Assembly (NCBI GenBank): GCA_963693285.1
Contig: OY848927.1
Span: 5,880,643-5,944,642 of the forward strand
DNA from: Xestospongia muta
Lineage: Eukaryota; Porifera; Demospongiae; Haplosclerida; Petrosiidae
DNA length: 64,000 bases
Reading direction: 5' to 3'
Shown here: positions 38,906-51,491 of the stretch, one piece after another
Position numbering within the stretch: the stretch's first letter is position 1
Layout: the number at the start of each line of letters is the position of its first letter
Notes under the pieces: model-generated
What the model was told of the DNA's origin: nothing
Databases searched by the model: none
What the model saw: the letters and a program-made list of their open reading frames with translations, nothing else
Translations under genes and position numbers: made by a program

Positions 38906-41900
38906 TTACATTAATATTACCAATTGATCATGTGTTAGTTGTAATTTATAACTCAAGAGAGAGAGTAATTTCTTGTATCGAGTTTGTTTTCTTTTCAATA
39001 CAGTGTAGAATGCTTTCAATGCTAACCTATAATGACTATCACTTAACTATTAATTAATAGGGTTCACTCACCAAATACACATTTGATGTGGTATTTTAAA
39101 TAACGATTGTTCAGTTCCAACCTAATAAAAATTATTAATACATAATTATAGGATCATATCCGATATTACTTGTAAACATCTTGTTTTGGCGTGGTTATAG
39201 AAACGGTTTGTACATTGTACAATGACATCTAGTGAGGTTGTCATGACAACAGCTACATACACACATAATATCACATACTTAAGAGAACATGTGCTAATTG
39301 TTCAGTTTGTTTGATGAGGACTATGTCTTTAACAAAACAATGGAATTTCATAGCTGAGATGATAAAGTTCTCATATATATTACGGAGAACTACAGGTTCT
39401 GGGATTAACTGTAAAGGGGCGTGGTCATGTTTATAGATAGATACATGTAATATAATGTACCTCAGAGTCCAGTAATAATGGCATACATCGTAATGTCATT
39501 GATCTAATAACACACACACATCACATGCTATATATGTAGTATTGACTACCTTATTGTTTTGTTCAGTATCATAGTAAGTGGGTGGGGACTACCACAAGGT
39601 ATAGTTATACAACTCCTGATATCTAAAATGAAGTATCATTGAGTACTTACTATATATAGCTCATTAAAGTACTTCATTTATAATTAGAATTACAACAAAT
39701 CTGATACTTACTGATATATCGAGTATAGTCAGTTTGTATTTGAAGGTTCTTTGTATTGAACAATAGACCACACCATGAAAACCACTCCACTATTAATGAA
39801 ACACATTGTACTATTATATTTATAATATATCTTACTGTCTTGTATGAGTTCAAGATAACCATCATCGGTGATGTAATAATTACGTAATGTTTTAGAATTG
39901 TTAATATAACAATTATATTCTTTAATTCCTTGACTCATAAGTAGATCAAAGTTATGAGCTACTGAACTGTTCTGAGTTACCAGTAGAAAGTCATCAACTA
40001 ATCTCATTAACAGCTAAATAAGAAGGTAATTAAAATGGTAATATTAGGGGTTAACTCACTCCTTCACTACCAACTATATTGTCAATATATTTCCTCTCCA
40101 TATCAGCATAATACAAGCTATAAGATTTAATTATGATATACTAATTACTAGGAGTTTACCAGCATAATAAAGTAGACACAATTGAACCTTGTGGTATTCC
40201 TTTAATTTGACGATAATACTGGCCATTGCTCTAATTAATTATTTAATAACAATTATATATTAAGGGGCTGGTTAATTACTTTAATAAGGTTACAAGTTAA
40301 ATGACTCTCCAATATATATAATACTTCATCTCTCTCTATTGTAAATGTGGTTACCTATATTTATAATAATATAATATGTTTTGACAGTAATGCTATACCT
40401 GATCAACCAGTATAGAGTTTCTTAGTGATGGACAACATTTAGTTATAAATTGAGGGAACATTGTCATAATAGCTAGTAGATAACTATTAATACATTATAT
40501 AATATATTATATATACTGACCACCATCACATCCTCTATAATTAAATGATTTAAGTTGTCTTCCAGTAAATTTGATCACAGCAAATTTCCTAATATTGTAC
40601 TCTTTCTATGAACAAGATATCTTATCTGATTTAGTGATGCTGTCACTGACCTGTGTTAATGTCTGCTTTAATAATTTTATTAGAAGATCACTCAAAATTG
40701 AGTCAAAGCAATCCTTTATATCAACACTAATCATGTACCAGGGACTATATTGTTGCCATGGCAACCATCGTATCATAACTTGTACTAACTTTGTACTCAA
40801 ATGTTGTTGATATACAAATGTTTTCCATTTTGTATAGATCTCATCAGAACCAAGGACTGAACTACCCAGTATATCAGGTTGACTAGAGGTCTTTAAAGAA
40901 CCAAGATATAAAGGGAATGATGTCATTATTACCTCATATTTTAAAACATGGAGGACATTTTGAAGTTGGACATTTATTGGAACTTGTTCATGTTCCTTGA
41001 GGGTGTGGCTTAAATTAGTAATAGGTCTGACACCATTTGGTTTGGGCTGGAACCGGAATGAAGATACTCCAAGAGATTTTGTTGAGCAGACAAGATCATT
41101 AACTACATTCTAATGGAATAATAAGTGTGCATGCACATCCACATGTATGTGTGTGGGTACGTGTGTTTAATCTAGTTCTATATTAACCTTTGGTAAAGTT
41201 TGTATCATTTGTTGCTGTTCCATATCTAAAAAGGAATGATATGGAAATAATGTCATGCTTTTACTATCATGCCAAATTATTGATGCCAACCTTTGTTTGC
41301 TACTTCGTTTATTGCCAACCACACCTGCTTTCTGTAATAAAATATAGCATTACGAGTATTTCCACCCTTTTCTGTAACATTAAAATTGCTCTATAATGAT
41401 AACAATAAAAGCTAGGAAATGTTAGAACAATACCGTTATAAGATACATAACAAAGAACTCCACCAGCCATTTCATAAAACAGCATAATAATATCTCAATA
41501 TGTTTTGACTGGGATAAAGGTGGATGTGTCTGACTTTGACAACCAAATCCAAAACATTGCGATATCTGAATAATGTCATGAGATATCAATGTTAATTCTT
41601 TAACACATACTTTGATTTTATAAATTAGTTGTCGAATTGATATTGTTTCATGTCTACCTTTAAATATAACAGCTTTAAGATCTAAGATATTGTGTATATA
41701 TCAACTCTCTTAACTAGATTCATGTGTTTGTTTCATGAGTGTTTATCCATTTATCCTAAGAATTAAATTATTGTGATAATACTGTGGGAATTACTTTTAT
41801 AAAATTGTTTCCAGTTACTATAAGTGCCCAGAAAAGCATAAGGGATAACCCTTCTGATGACTGTGTAAACATATGAAAAGACCTATTATGGAAAAAAAGT

Positions 41901-44900
41901 TATAATTAGATAAGATGATAGATTAAAGATAATTAATTAAAAGATGTGCAATTGACCATGTATGATAAGTTGATTTAATTTGATTTGAATCTTATTGATC
42001 AGAACTGCATGCTGGATAGATTATTATTATGGTTAATAATTATAGATAGCAATGTAGATTGTTAGTAATATTGATGGATGAAGTGAATTCCTTCCATAAA
42101 TATAAAAATATAACATTTACATACTTCATCACAGGGAGAAGATAAAGTCACTAAATGTGCCAGAGTTAGGTTTGGAGGATACGTTACTTCTCCTTTAAAC
42201 CACTGTATTATAAATATAATTATAAAGTTTATATAAATGAGCAAATTATGACATCATGATGACACATCATAATGACATCATAATTAAAAGTATTCATAAG
42301 GTGATGTTACAGTATACATACATACATATATATTATATTATATATATATATATATATATACACATACATATTGTAACGTCACCTTATGAATACGTTTTAA
42401 TTATGATATCGTATGTTCATCATGATGTCATAATTTGCTTCTATATATGTGTATTGTACTTTGTTAAATTCATTTGGTACTGGAGATTTCTCTTGAAGTA
42501 CAGAATATAAGTTACAAGATCTTTAAAAAGTGAGTATAAAATAAAGTAGTGAAAAGGTTTAATTTTTCTAATTGACTAGGGCACTGTAGTCTACATGCTC
42601 ATCAAGTCAAGTATTATTAAATTTTTTGATACTAAAATTGATAATATTACTAACCTCATATTATTTATTAATTGTTTCATTAAAGTCAAAGTCTTGTATA
42701 TACTTTTAGGTAGAACGACCTGTATAATTAATTAATAGGTGTGGTTATTCTCAAGAGAAAGGAGCATTGAGCGAATTGGCATAGACCTATGTTTCTTAGT
42801 TATTGTTATATAATTACTACTATTTGTTATACTTTATTGAGTGAGTACCAGTTCTCCCTCAACAATGATACAGTAGTAAGGCTATCAGAGGGATCACTAG
42901 GCAGGCTGTTGAGAGGAGTGACTGACTAACAGGAAGTGAAGCAAACCAGGCAGGCAACTATTACCACCATTACAACAACAGCAATAACTGGTATGTTTAA
43001 GTACTGGGAGGACAAGTAGAGTTTACAAGTGGTCCAGGAATATAATGTAGTTCAAACTTCAGTTGAAAAACTAAGAATTTAGAACTGGCTATCTTCAGTG
43101 TGACCATTATGTGAATCTTTTGTACCTTCTGTGTACTTTACCATAATAGATATTAGATTACCCTAATATCTAATATGACATCAATTTGTTGACTTGTTTG
43201 GTGGATCATTCCTACTCAGGGCCTCCAACCTCAAAATTTGATTTACCCCTAGGGGAACTAAAATTTTTCCCTTTATTTCCCTAAATACAAAATTATTAAC
43301 CCCTTAGACCCCCCTTAAATTTTAAAAAGATTTCTTTGAATTTTCCCTAGAAAAACCAATACTTAGTCATTGTCAGAGTCAAAATTTTACATCATTTCTA
43401 AGTTGCACATTTGCACATGGAACTGTCAGGTTTAAATTCCACACAAGTGCAAGGCAAGCTTCGTTTAATCAAAATTCAACTCAGCCAGATAGACTCTACC
43501 AGTTGCCAATTCAATAGCTGAACTGTATGGAATGTACATGTGCTTATTGTACTAGCTGCTAATCAGTAATTTTTACATGTATGCAATCATGCATGTTTAT
43601 CAAAAATAGATTTTAAACAGGCTATGAATTTATTATTAGTTATGAATATTATTAAAAGTGTATGAAAGTATAAAATCCCTAAATTCCTTATTTTTAAAAA
43701 AATTCCTCCCCTGGACCCTAAGTTAATCAATTATTCCCTAGTTTTAGGGAAATTTCCCTAACATTGGAGGCCCTGTTCCTACTGTTATTATAACCTTAAA
43801 AGGAAATTCCTTAGTAGTGACCAATCAAAATCAGCCACATACATTTATTGTTATTACATCACTCTTATATTTCCCTTTACCTTTGAACTGTAACTTCTTC
43901 CATTTACAAATATTTCATAAGCTAGTGATGTGGTCCCTTTAACGTTTGATAACAAATCCCTAAATATACCTAGTGTACCTTTTAAAGTGTACTTGTATAT
44001 CATATTGACTCACAAGACTTTTCAATTCTCTGTGAATAGAACATCATACTTCTATTGATCTTTGTATTGTGTAAATTAGCTAATGTAAGAGCACCTATAA
44101 TAATAATATCCATTCATTTAGACTGAGAATATAGACATTTCAACATAACACATACATAACATGTTTTTGTGTTTTCTTGTGTCCATGGCAACTCCAATTT
44201 GCATTCCATATTGCTTTGAGAATGTGTCAACAGATATCCCTAAAAGGTACTAGTTATTTGGAATGTTTTAAAAAGAGCTAGAATGTATGTTTAACTAAAT
44301 AGTTACAGTACTATTAGTATCAAACCAAAAACAAGATAGTTTGTATTAATTTGTCTATTACAAAATGATCATAATTTATATGTATTACAAATGAGTATAC
44401 TGATAACAACTCTTTTAAGGTCAATTGTATGGTGCTATATTAGTGTCAAAATTATGCGGTATAGAAATTTTACTTGGTGGTGTATGTACTGTATCATCTA
44501 AGGGGCGTGGCGTACATACCATCGAAAGACAAAAAGCAAGAATTATAGAGACAACCAAAATCAGGAACCCAACCTAACTAGAAACATCTCGCTGACACTC
44601 AATTCTAAGAGACGGATTGTGGTACTCGCACTCTGTGTTTTATTAAGTAATAGCAAAAGCCTAGAAATGAAGCTGAAAGTCATCACAATTCAGCCATCTT
44701 TAATTAGCGTTGCTACGCCCCTTAGACACTATGGTATATACACTACCAAGTAAAATTTCTATATTGCATAATTTTGACACTAATATAGTGCCATACAATA
44801 GGAATCGTTCCATTTATATATGATATTATGATCTGATTTATTGGTGGCATGATCTCAGATCATGTGAGGTCATGGATCATGTGAGATCATGTGATGCTGT

Positions 44901-45788
44901 CATAAGTTAAGTTAATTAGAGCAGTCTTACCTGTTAATTGGAGGAGATTGGAATTAGGAAGTTTCAGAAAAATGGAGTGTTGAAGTAATAGTAGACAAAA
45001 CAGATGTTTACCTGTTCTGTATATGATAAACTCTTACATTACTTCTATGGACTAATATGATACCTTTGAAAGACTAATTCCCAATGTTTTGATCTTTTGA
45101 TAAATATGGCATTGGAAAGTGGATTTGTAACTGTTAACAGTTGTGTTCCTGGCAATGAAATTGTTCCTTTGACCTAATAATCAAGAGAGAATACAGAATG
45201 TTATCTCATATATTGCTATACCAACTCATAACCAAATGTCAGGAGATTATATTTCCCTTGAGGCATCTTCAATAGTTCCTTTGATAATAAAAAGAATATG
45301 TAGATGTATAGCATCTAGTTCCTCTTTCCAAAGAAAAAAGGAATGTTGTTAACTTTTAATTGAAAAGAACAACTATATATATAGCTGTGTACACACATAA
45401 TGAATTGAATTATAAATTTGTAGACCACACAAAACTAGACTTGCTGTCACTGGTTTGGTAAGCTACTTCTATCATAATAATTAGTTTATCATTAATTTAT
45501 AATATAGCTATTATAATGTTTGAATAGCTAAGATAATTATGAGCTACAACCTACCTCAATGATTTTATTAACTAAGGTATCAAGGGTGTTGCAACAGTCT
45601 GTACAAATGTCATCTATTAGTTGTTCTACAGCTATAGCTTGTGGTGAAGATGCAAAAAGGGTAGTTTTACAGAAATTAATGAATTCACATGCATCATCAG
45701 CTTTGATTAAATTGATAGAAGAATTATAATTGAAGACAACCTGGTCCATTGTATTTACTGAGACATAATAGCTGGATAGAGTCTGCAT
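38906..45788 (-). CDS. TERT: Telomerase reverse transcriptase, complete
   Basis: A many-exon gene of about 6.9 kb. The first exon (45788-45537; MQTLSSYYVSVNTMDQVVF) fits the TEN domain, with KHWELVFQR further along. The T motif is near 41305-41395 (VTEKGGNTRNAIFYYRKQVW). RT motifs 1/2 are at about 40940-41100 (SSFRFQPKPNGVRPITNLS). The segment ILGSSVLGSDEIYTKWKTFV is followed by motif A (YMISVDIKDCFDSI, about 40720). Motif B' is YRQIKGIPQGSIVSTLLC (about 40190), motif C is RLVDDFLLVT (about 40000) and motif E is EWFSWCGLLFN (about 39775). The C-terminal extension runs to LLSLLSYKLQL and the TAA at 38906. The catalytic aspartates in A and C are intact. TERT copies telomeric repeats from its RNA template. 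Introns upstream of 42.2 kb are enlarged by mobile elements. Confidence 0.96.
42241..42438. mobile_element. Foldback (MITE-like) element in a TERT intron
   Basis: A near-perfect inverted repeat of roughly 70 bp per arm: the left arm starts GCAAATTATGACATCATGATG and the right arm ends with its complement, CATCATGATGTCATAATTTGC. The arms share TATTCATAAGGTGAYGTTAC near the centre, which is a (TA)n tract. There is no coding content. Target duplications are not evident. Confidence 0.8.
43217..43775. mobile_element. Non-autonomous hAT-type DNA transposon, 559 bp
   Basis: Terminal inverted repeats CAGGGCCTCCAA (left, 43217-43228) and its complement TTGGAGGCCCTG (right, ending 43775) are flanked by the identical 8-bp direct repeat TTCCTACT (43209-43216 and 43776-43783). 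CAGGG-type termini and 8-bp target duplications are diagnostic of hAT elements. The interior is AT-rich with CCCTA-rich subterminal parts and encodes no transposase. It sits in a TERT intron. Confidence 0.88.
44424..44799. mobile_element. MITE with long terminal inverted repeats, 376 bp
   Basis: Both ends begin ATTGTATGG, and the roughly 88-bp arms share GTCAAAATTATGC, AGAAATTTTACTTGGT and CTAAGGGGCGT with about ten mismatches. The interior (about 200 bp) is unique and non-coding. I cannot see a clear target-site duplication, so the superfamily is open. It lies in a TERT intron. Confidence 0.82.
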
Positions 45789-46483
45789 CAGCCTGTTAAT
45801 CTGTAATTAAACTAAACAAAGTATAAACCATTTAATAATAAGTAATTATTATAATTATAGCCACTCCCCAACTTCCTTGCAAGCACATGTGAGAGAAAGA
45901 CAATAAAAGTAGGCCAGCAAGCTTTTTGTACTTTTGTTCTTAAATTTGACTTGTTATAAATAACAATATTATTGCAGTCATATGACTATATATGTGTGTG
46001 TATGTGTAATATTATATATATATATATATATATGTATATTTCCACTAGCTTTATGTAAATATGACTTGTTGTAAAAAGTAGTAATGCAAACTGAAATCAC
46101 TTTTTATGATGTAGTATTAATTAAAGCTTTTAAAAACTAACCTTTTTTTAGGTCTCAGTAATCCAGCTATAATTATTAAAAAATGAATCTTTGGTATTAA
46201 GTCATGAATAATTAACTTTTAATAAGCAATAATTGAGCATCATGTCATGAATAATTAATTTTTAATGAGCAATAATTGAGCATGCGCAAATAAATAGTGG
46301 CAAAATTCAAAAGTTTGAGTGTAAGTACTTGTATTAATATTCTAGAAATAATATATAGATCAATACTGTAATGCAATAATCTATCTCCTTTATGTATTAT
46401 GATGTCCCTGTTTGCATAATTCACTATTATATGATGGAACCTATTATTCACACTTTCTTAATTTCAGATTGAAAACCATCATC
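45789..46483. other. Divergent intergenic region TERT / NLR-like kinase
   Basis: 695 bp, very AT-rich, between the TERT start and the kinase-fusion start. It contains a (TA)n tract at about 46014-46032 and two copies of a 43-bp direct repeat (about 46199-46281). A possible splice acceptor, TTTCAG, ends at about 46467, so a non-coding first exon of the plus-strand gene is likely. No P-loop or other NACHT-coding exon is seen here. Confidence 0.5.
46199..46281. repeat. 43-bp direct repeat, two copies
   Basis: GTCATGAATAATTAAC and the following bases through AGCAATAATTGAGCAT are repeated once, with three or so substitutions, in the TERT upstream region. Confidence 0.8.
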
Positions 46484-49400
46484 ATGAGTGATCCACCCCA
46501 AAATGTTCTACCAGATTTTGATCGGCTTCTTGTAACACCTCTTGCAGAGGCAATTAATAATGTTTTGTCAAAAGTCTCAGAGTTTAACACCAAATCTTCA
46601 TTGTTATCTCTTATCATTGGCTCTAGATTGTGTCAATGTTGCTCTGTGTCTACTGAAATTTCAGAATTATTTGTAGTTATACAAAAAATGTCTGAAAAGC
46701 AAAAAGATTCTCTAAACATGTTAGGTCGCTGGGCATTTTTAGATTATGTAGATAAATCTATATTACCACAACAACTTTCAAATGAACTGCTTCGAAATGG
46801 ATTTGAGCGAATGGCTGATGTGCTACAACTAGGAATGATAGATTGCGTAACAAAGAAAGTGGAAAGCTTTGAATATAGTACACCAACTGACTTATATCGA
46901 TTTCATCACTTTGTTATTCAAGAATATTGTGCTGCCTTGCATTTAGTTCAACTGCCATTAATGAGTGCCCTTAAATTTGCAACAAGTCAACTGTTTTCCC
47001 TACCTTCAAACAAATGGGGTATTTTGGAAGCATATTTTGGTCTTGCCAAGTCAAAAATGTCCCCAGTAGCAAAAGAATCTTTATTTTACATTTTACAGTA
47101 TGTATGCAGGAGTTTTACTGGATCCCATCCATTTCTTGACAATCCTGTTGTATTGCTAGTATTAAGATGTCTATTTGAAGCCCATGATGTCGATTTATGC
47201 TTACAAGTACACCATGAGTTATTGCTCTCTCAAACTTTCTCTTTTAAATTGCCTGCATTAAAGACGAGTACAAGAGCACTTTCGTACTACCTATCAAATT
47301 CAGTTCCTGAGGATACCATCTGGCGAGTTTACTGTTCTGATGAGAAATTGGTTAAAGAATTAGTTATGTATGTTACCAAATACAGCAGTAGAAGGCGAAC
47401 ACAGCCAATAGTAGTAAGAGTTGATGAACAAATCATATATGGTGATCCTGAAAGAATAGTCATAAGCCTACGTAGTCGTGACTATCTTCTTTCTACTCTT
47501 CCTCAGTATTTATTCCTTCATCCAAAACCATCTACTGAGTTTGCTAGCTCTGACTCTTCCTTAGTCATTACTCCTGAAAAAATGACTGATACCCTGCCTA
47601 TTGTTTCCTCTGAGCCAAATAACATGTCTCTACTTCCTTATGGTTATGTAACAAAAGAACAATTAGAAACAAGAAAACAAGTTGAAAATGCTGTCTATTA
47701 TCCTATGGTAAAAGATTTGATGGTACCTCTAGTACAGCCATATTGTCCCACAGTGGTTGTACAATCACAATATCGTAAAGGGGACCATATATGGTTATCA
47801 TGTTCACGTAATATAAGACATGATTTCTATGAGAATGTCCAGATATCACCAATATCACCATTACATTGGGTCAAAGTAAGAGTCCGCTAATATATAATGA
47901 TATTCATAGTTTATATTATAGGTTAAACAACCAGATGGTACACTAGAGATGGAAGAACGATATAAGTCATTTGCTATGGATCAATTACAAGGTTCCAGTA
48001 CATCCTCAACAGATATCGCTGAAATAGTTCTTTTAAATTCTCATCGATACACACGTATTGCTGTGACTCCACTTGTTGGAAAGGATCATGTAAATAATAT
48101 TTTATTATATGAGAATTCTGAGGAAGTTGATGAGCCTGGTCATATTGGCTGTGATTTTTTAAAAGATGAATATCTAATTCAAGAAGATGTTCGATGGAGA
48201 GGTATAAGACATTTTGATATCTTAGCTGATGAACAGATCGGTCGTGAGTTGCCACTCCCATCTAAACGAGGTACTGAGTCAGGTGACATGACAGCTATAA
48301 CAGCTGCTGGCCATGCAACTTCAGATGACACTATGCGTCCTCAAGTTCAACCTTTGCCTCATATGACACCATCTCCAAGGTAACATGACATAATATATGA
48401 ATATTAATAAGCTGATTTCTCTAGGCCTTTATCATTGCAACCTCCATTACCAACAAGTTATGAGAATGTCTTAGGGACTACTACTTCAGTAGGATCTGTT
48501 AGACGTTTAGGAGATGAGAGACCATCTGTCTCTGATCAACAAATAAAACGTTGGGCATTAGAAGCTTATGATCAACCAGGCCAATGTTTCTATGTGAGTT
48601 TAATGTTATTATAGTGAGAATATAGTTCATATACATATGTTAGGGTGATGATAGTAACAGATTTGAAGTGGGTCATGACTATACTTTGCCAGATCAATTA
48701 CCACATTCACGTGTCCTGAGAGAAGGTGGAAATGGTTTGATTTTAGAGGTAAAGTAAGAACTCAACAAAAGATCACGTTATTATATGTAAATATTGGTAG
48801 GTCTATTTTGAAGGTGTTCTTTATGCTGTTAAACGTACTGCTTTCAGATGGAGAGAAGTATTAATTATGCCCAAATTACGTCACCCCAATATTTTAAGAT
48901 TATCAGCCATGTTGATGGGTATGCCAATAGAGGGTTATCCCAGACGTCGCCATGTGTTTCACTTTTACCCTCGTATGACCAGTAAGTGCCACCTCCCATA
49001 GACCACTAGGGACAGGTGTCTAATGAGGGAGGGTTTAATGAAGGAAGGTCTAACGAAGGGAGGGTTGTTTATATTACACTGTAATAACTTGTTATTTTTA
49101 TAGATGACTTAGGTAGAATGGTTGGATCTTATGAGAAATATTGTCTCAGAACACTTAAAGAACGGTACAGGAATGAGCCTCTTCTATTGAGTAAAATACA
49201 TAGCAACTTTAGGTAGGTACTGATTAGGGGGTGTGGTTTTATTTCCTCTTTATTCAGGTTTATAACCAGAGAAATTCTTCAAGGTCTTCATTATTTACAC
49301 ACTCTACCAAATCCTATTGTACATCGTGATGTTAAACCATCTAATATATTAGTATTGACTGAATGTGATTGCTCTAATCCACTAGCTTGTGTATGTAGAA

Positions 49401-50132
49401 AGAGACCACGTATCGTAAGTTGAAGTCACCTTGAATTAATAACACTATATTGTTATAGGTATTGTCTGATTTTGATGCTAGTTTAGAGCTTAATTCTGAT
49501 GGTACTTTACAACCTGATCCAGCACGTAATACACTACAAGGGTTTTATATCTCATCAGATAGAACATACCACATATCACCAGTAGGAACTATTGGCTTTA
49601 AATCACCTGAGGGTTATATACATATGATTGGTAATAATGCTGATGTCATGCCACCATTGACAACTAAAGCAGACATATTCAGGTAAGACAAGATACTTTT
49701 AGAACAATACACTAGTCAGTTGTAAAATGTTCAGTATATTGTAATCAAATGTGTCTATTGTCAAAAGAGAAATATGCTGTAGGCACAAAACCTGTTATTA
49801 TAATAGGAAACCTCAAACATTTAGGGCTGGACATCATTCACCTGTGGCAACTTATAAACCACTCTTGTTTTTCTTCTTGTAGTTTTGGTCTAGTGATGTC
49901 ATTACTGCTAATGAATGAGGAGGGGCCAAAGTATTTATCTCAGGTATATATTATATTGATATAATAAATGGAGAATTAATTGATATTATTAGATGGGTGT
50001 ACTCTTACTGGCTATGAACCAGAGAACTGGACCTAGGAGTTCTAATGTACCTTGCTCTGTATTGAGTCAAGTGACTGTAACTAGCAATGATATACACAGA
50101 GTATTACCAGTATGTCCCTAATAGAACAATAG

Positions 50133-50181
<49 letters not shown>

Positions 50182-50316
50182 CAGATCGGAAGATTTAGAA
50201 AGGAGTTTAATGATATACCTTCTCTTATTACATTTATGATAAGATGTTTAGAAGTTGATCCAAAAAAGAGAGCATCAGCTTATGAACTATTAGGTCATAA
50301 TTATTTACAAGAATGA
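46484..50316 (+). CDS. NLR-like helical region fused to a protein kinase
   Basis: The first exon (46484-47875, 464 codons) starts MSDPPQNVLPDFDRL. It contains a segment typical of the winged-helix/HD2 part of NLR proteins: LNMLGRWAFLDYVDK, then RFHHFVIQEYCAALHLVQLP (compare F-H-x-x-IQEFLAAL), then NKWGILEAYFGLAK. No Walker A motif is present. A linker of about 230 residues follows. The C-terminal kinase domain has a glycine-loop remnant (REGGNGLILEVY), the lysine in YAVKRTAF, the alpha-C glutamate in WREVLIMPKLRHPNIL, the catalytic loop VHRDVKPSNIL, DFD in place of DFG (VLSDFDASL), GTIGFKSPEGY, and a cysteine-rich insert (CDCSNPLACVCRKR) between HRD and DFD. It could be an immune or stress kinase derived from an NLR. 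Substrate and partners are unknown. Confidence 0.8.
50141..50182. repeat. (CT)n microsatellite forming an intron polypyrimidine tract
   Basis: About 20 CT dinucleotides with one TTT interruption lead into CCAG at the last acceptor of the NLR-like kinase gene. Confidence 0.85.
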
Positions 50317-50528
50317 ATAGGATAGCTTAGCACATTATTAAAATTAAAACATCCTGTATTATTTAACTATTACTATTTATCATTTTGTTAATAATAATTA
50401 ATTATTCATTAATTTGTTGTAACTATTAGTTTTATTGTGTTCTTTCGTTCTTATCTAAAGTTGAGTTGATTTTTGAGTCTTGTCTTTTAAGTATATGTGA
50501 TAAAGTGAAGTCTTGCTACTTGAATCAG

Positions 50529-51011
50529 ATGTCTAATCAACAACATACAAGTCCAGGTAATTTATAGAGTGTGTGTTACTCTAATCTTAGTTCATGTACT
50601 AATACAGACAAGTGTAGTAGTCCAGTCAATATGGATGATATAGTGCTTAGTGCTACAGTTAATATACTTGGAAGTGAGTTCAAATTATTGCTATGTTTAC
50701 AAAATATGATATTATGTCATTTTAAGTTATTTTATTGCTATCTATCTATAGATGAAGGTGATGCAGTAGTCCCATCACTATCATATTATGATGTTACTAC
50801 AGAACAAGCTACAGAAGACATGCTGTTTGATTTTGAAAGCAAGTCAAGTAAGATTTCACCTTATAAATGAAACTTACATATTTACATTATTTTAATTACT
50901 ATTATAGATGAAGGTGATGCAGTAGTTCCATCACTATCATATTATGATGTTACTACAGAACAAGCTACAGAAGAGATGCTGTTTGATTTTGGAACAAGTA
51001 AATTAAGCTAA
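50529..51011 (+). CDS. Unrecognised small acidic protein with duplicated exon
   Basis: Four exons encode about 95 residues starting MSNQQHTSP. Exon 3 (50752-50845) and exon 4 (from 50908) encode nearly the same 25-30 residues: EGDAVVPSLSYYDVTTEQAT, then an MLFDF core. Exon 4 reads on to TAA at 51009-51011. The nucleotide copies differ at only a few positions over about 85 bp. No domain is recognised. The short intergenic distance (213 bp from the kinase stop) leaves open an alternative: these are 3' exons of a longer transcript. I prefer a separate gene because of the in-frame ATG. Confidence 0.5.
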
Positions 51012-51182
51012 ATTTTATAATATTGAATAGTGCAGCAGAATGCTATTACTTTGTAGTCTTCTTAAATCTACATACAAATTGAATGAGTTGATGAATAGCT
51101 AGATTTCGAAGTTTTGGGTAAAACCCGGTCATTTGTTTCTTATTCAATAGCACGTGTGCTGTCTGTCCATTCCGTCTTATTC

Positions 51183-51491
51183 ATGGCTGCTTATTTCAAG
51201 TCTGAATCCTTAGGTTTTCGTAGCAAAGGTAAGTATTTACTATTGTGTGATTATGTATATATTTTTATAATTATATAGAACCACCGAAAACCATGCCCTC
51301 TACTAACGGGTGTAATGAAAAGGAAGATAACAGTAAGCAAGTGGTTGTTTGTATTCTCTTACTGTATTATATATTTTAGTCCCAATAATTTCTTCTCCTA
51401 CACAAGTAGAAGAGATAAATGGCAACTATGCCTTCGTTGGAGGTGGAAAGATAATAATAAAGCCTTCTGGATGGAAGAACTAACAAAATCG
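51183..51491 (+). CDS. Unrecognised 67-residue protein
   Basis: Three exons with clean GT-AG junctions: MAAYFKSESLGFRSK, then EPPKTMPSTNGCNEKEDN, then IPIISSPTQVEEINGNYAFV, followed by GGGKIIIKPSGWKN and TAA. An upstream CACGTG E-box lies at about 51151. The glycine-rich GGGKIIIKP tail is the only striking part. I do not recognise a family. The frame continuity over three exons supports a real small gene. Confidence 0.5.

Noticed and set aside
42256..42510. Open frame over the foldback element
   Set aside because: It is composed of TA-repeat codons and inverted-repeat arms within a TERT intron, with no protein similarity.
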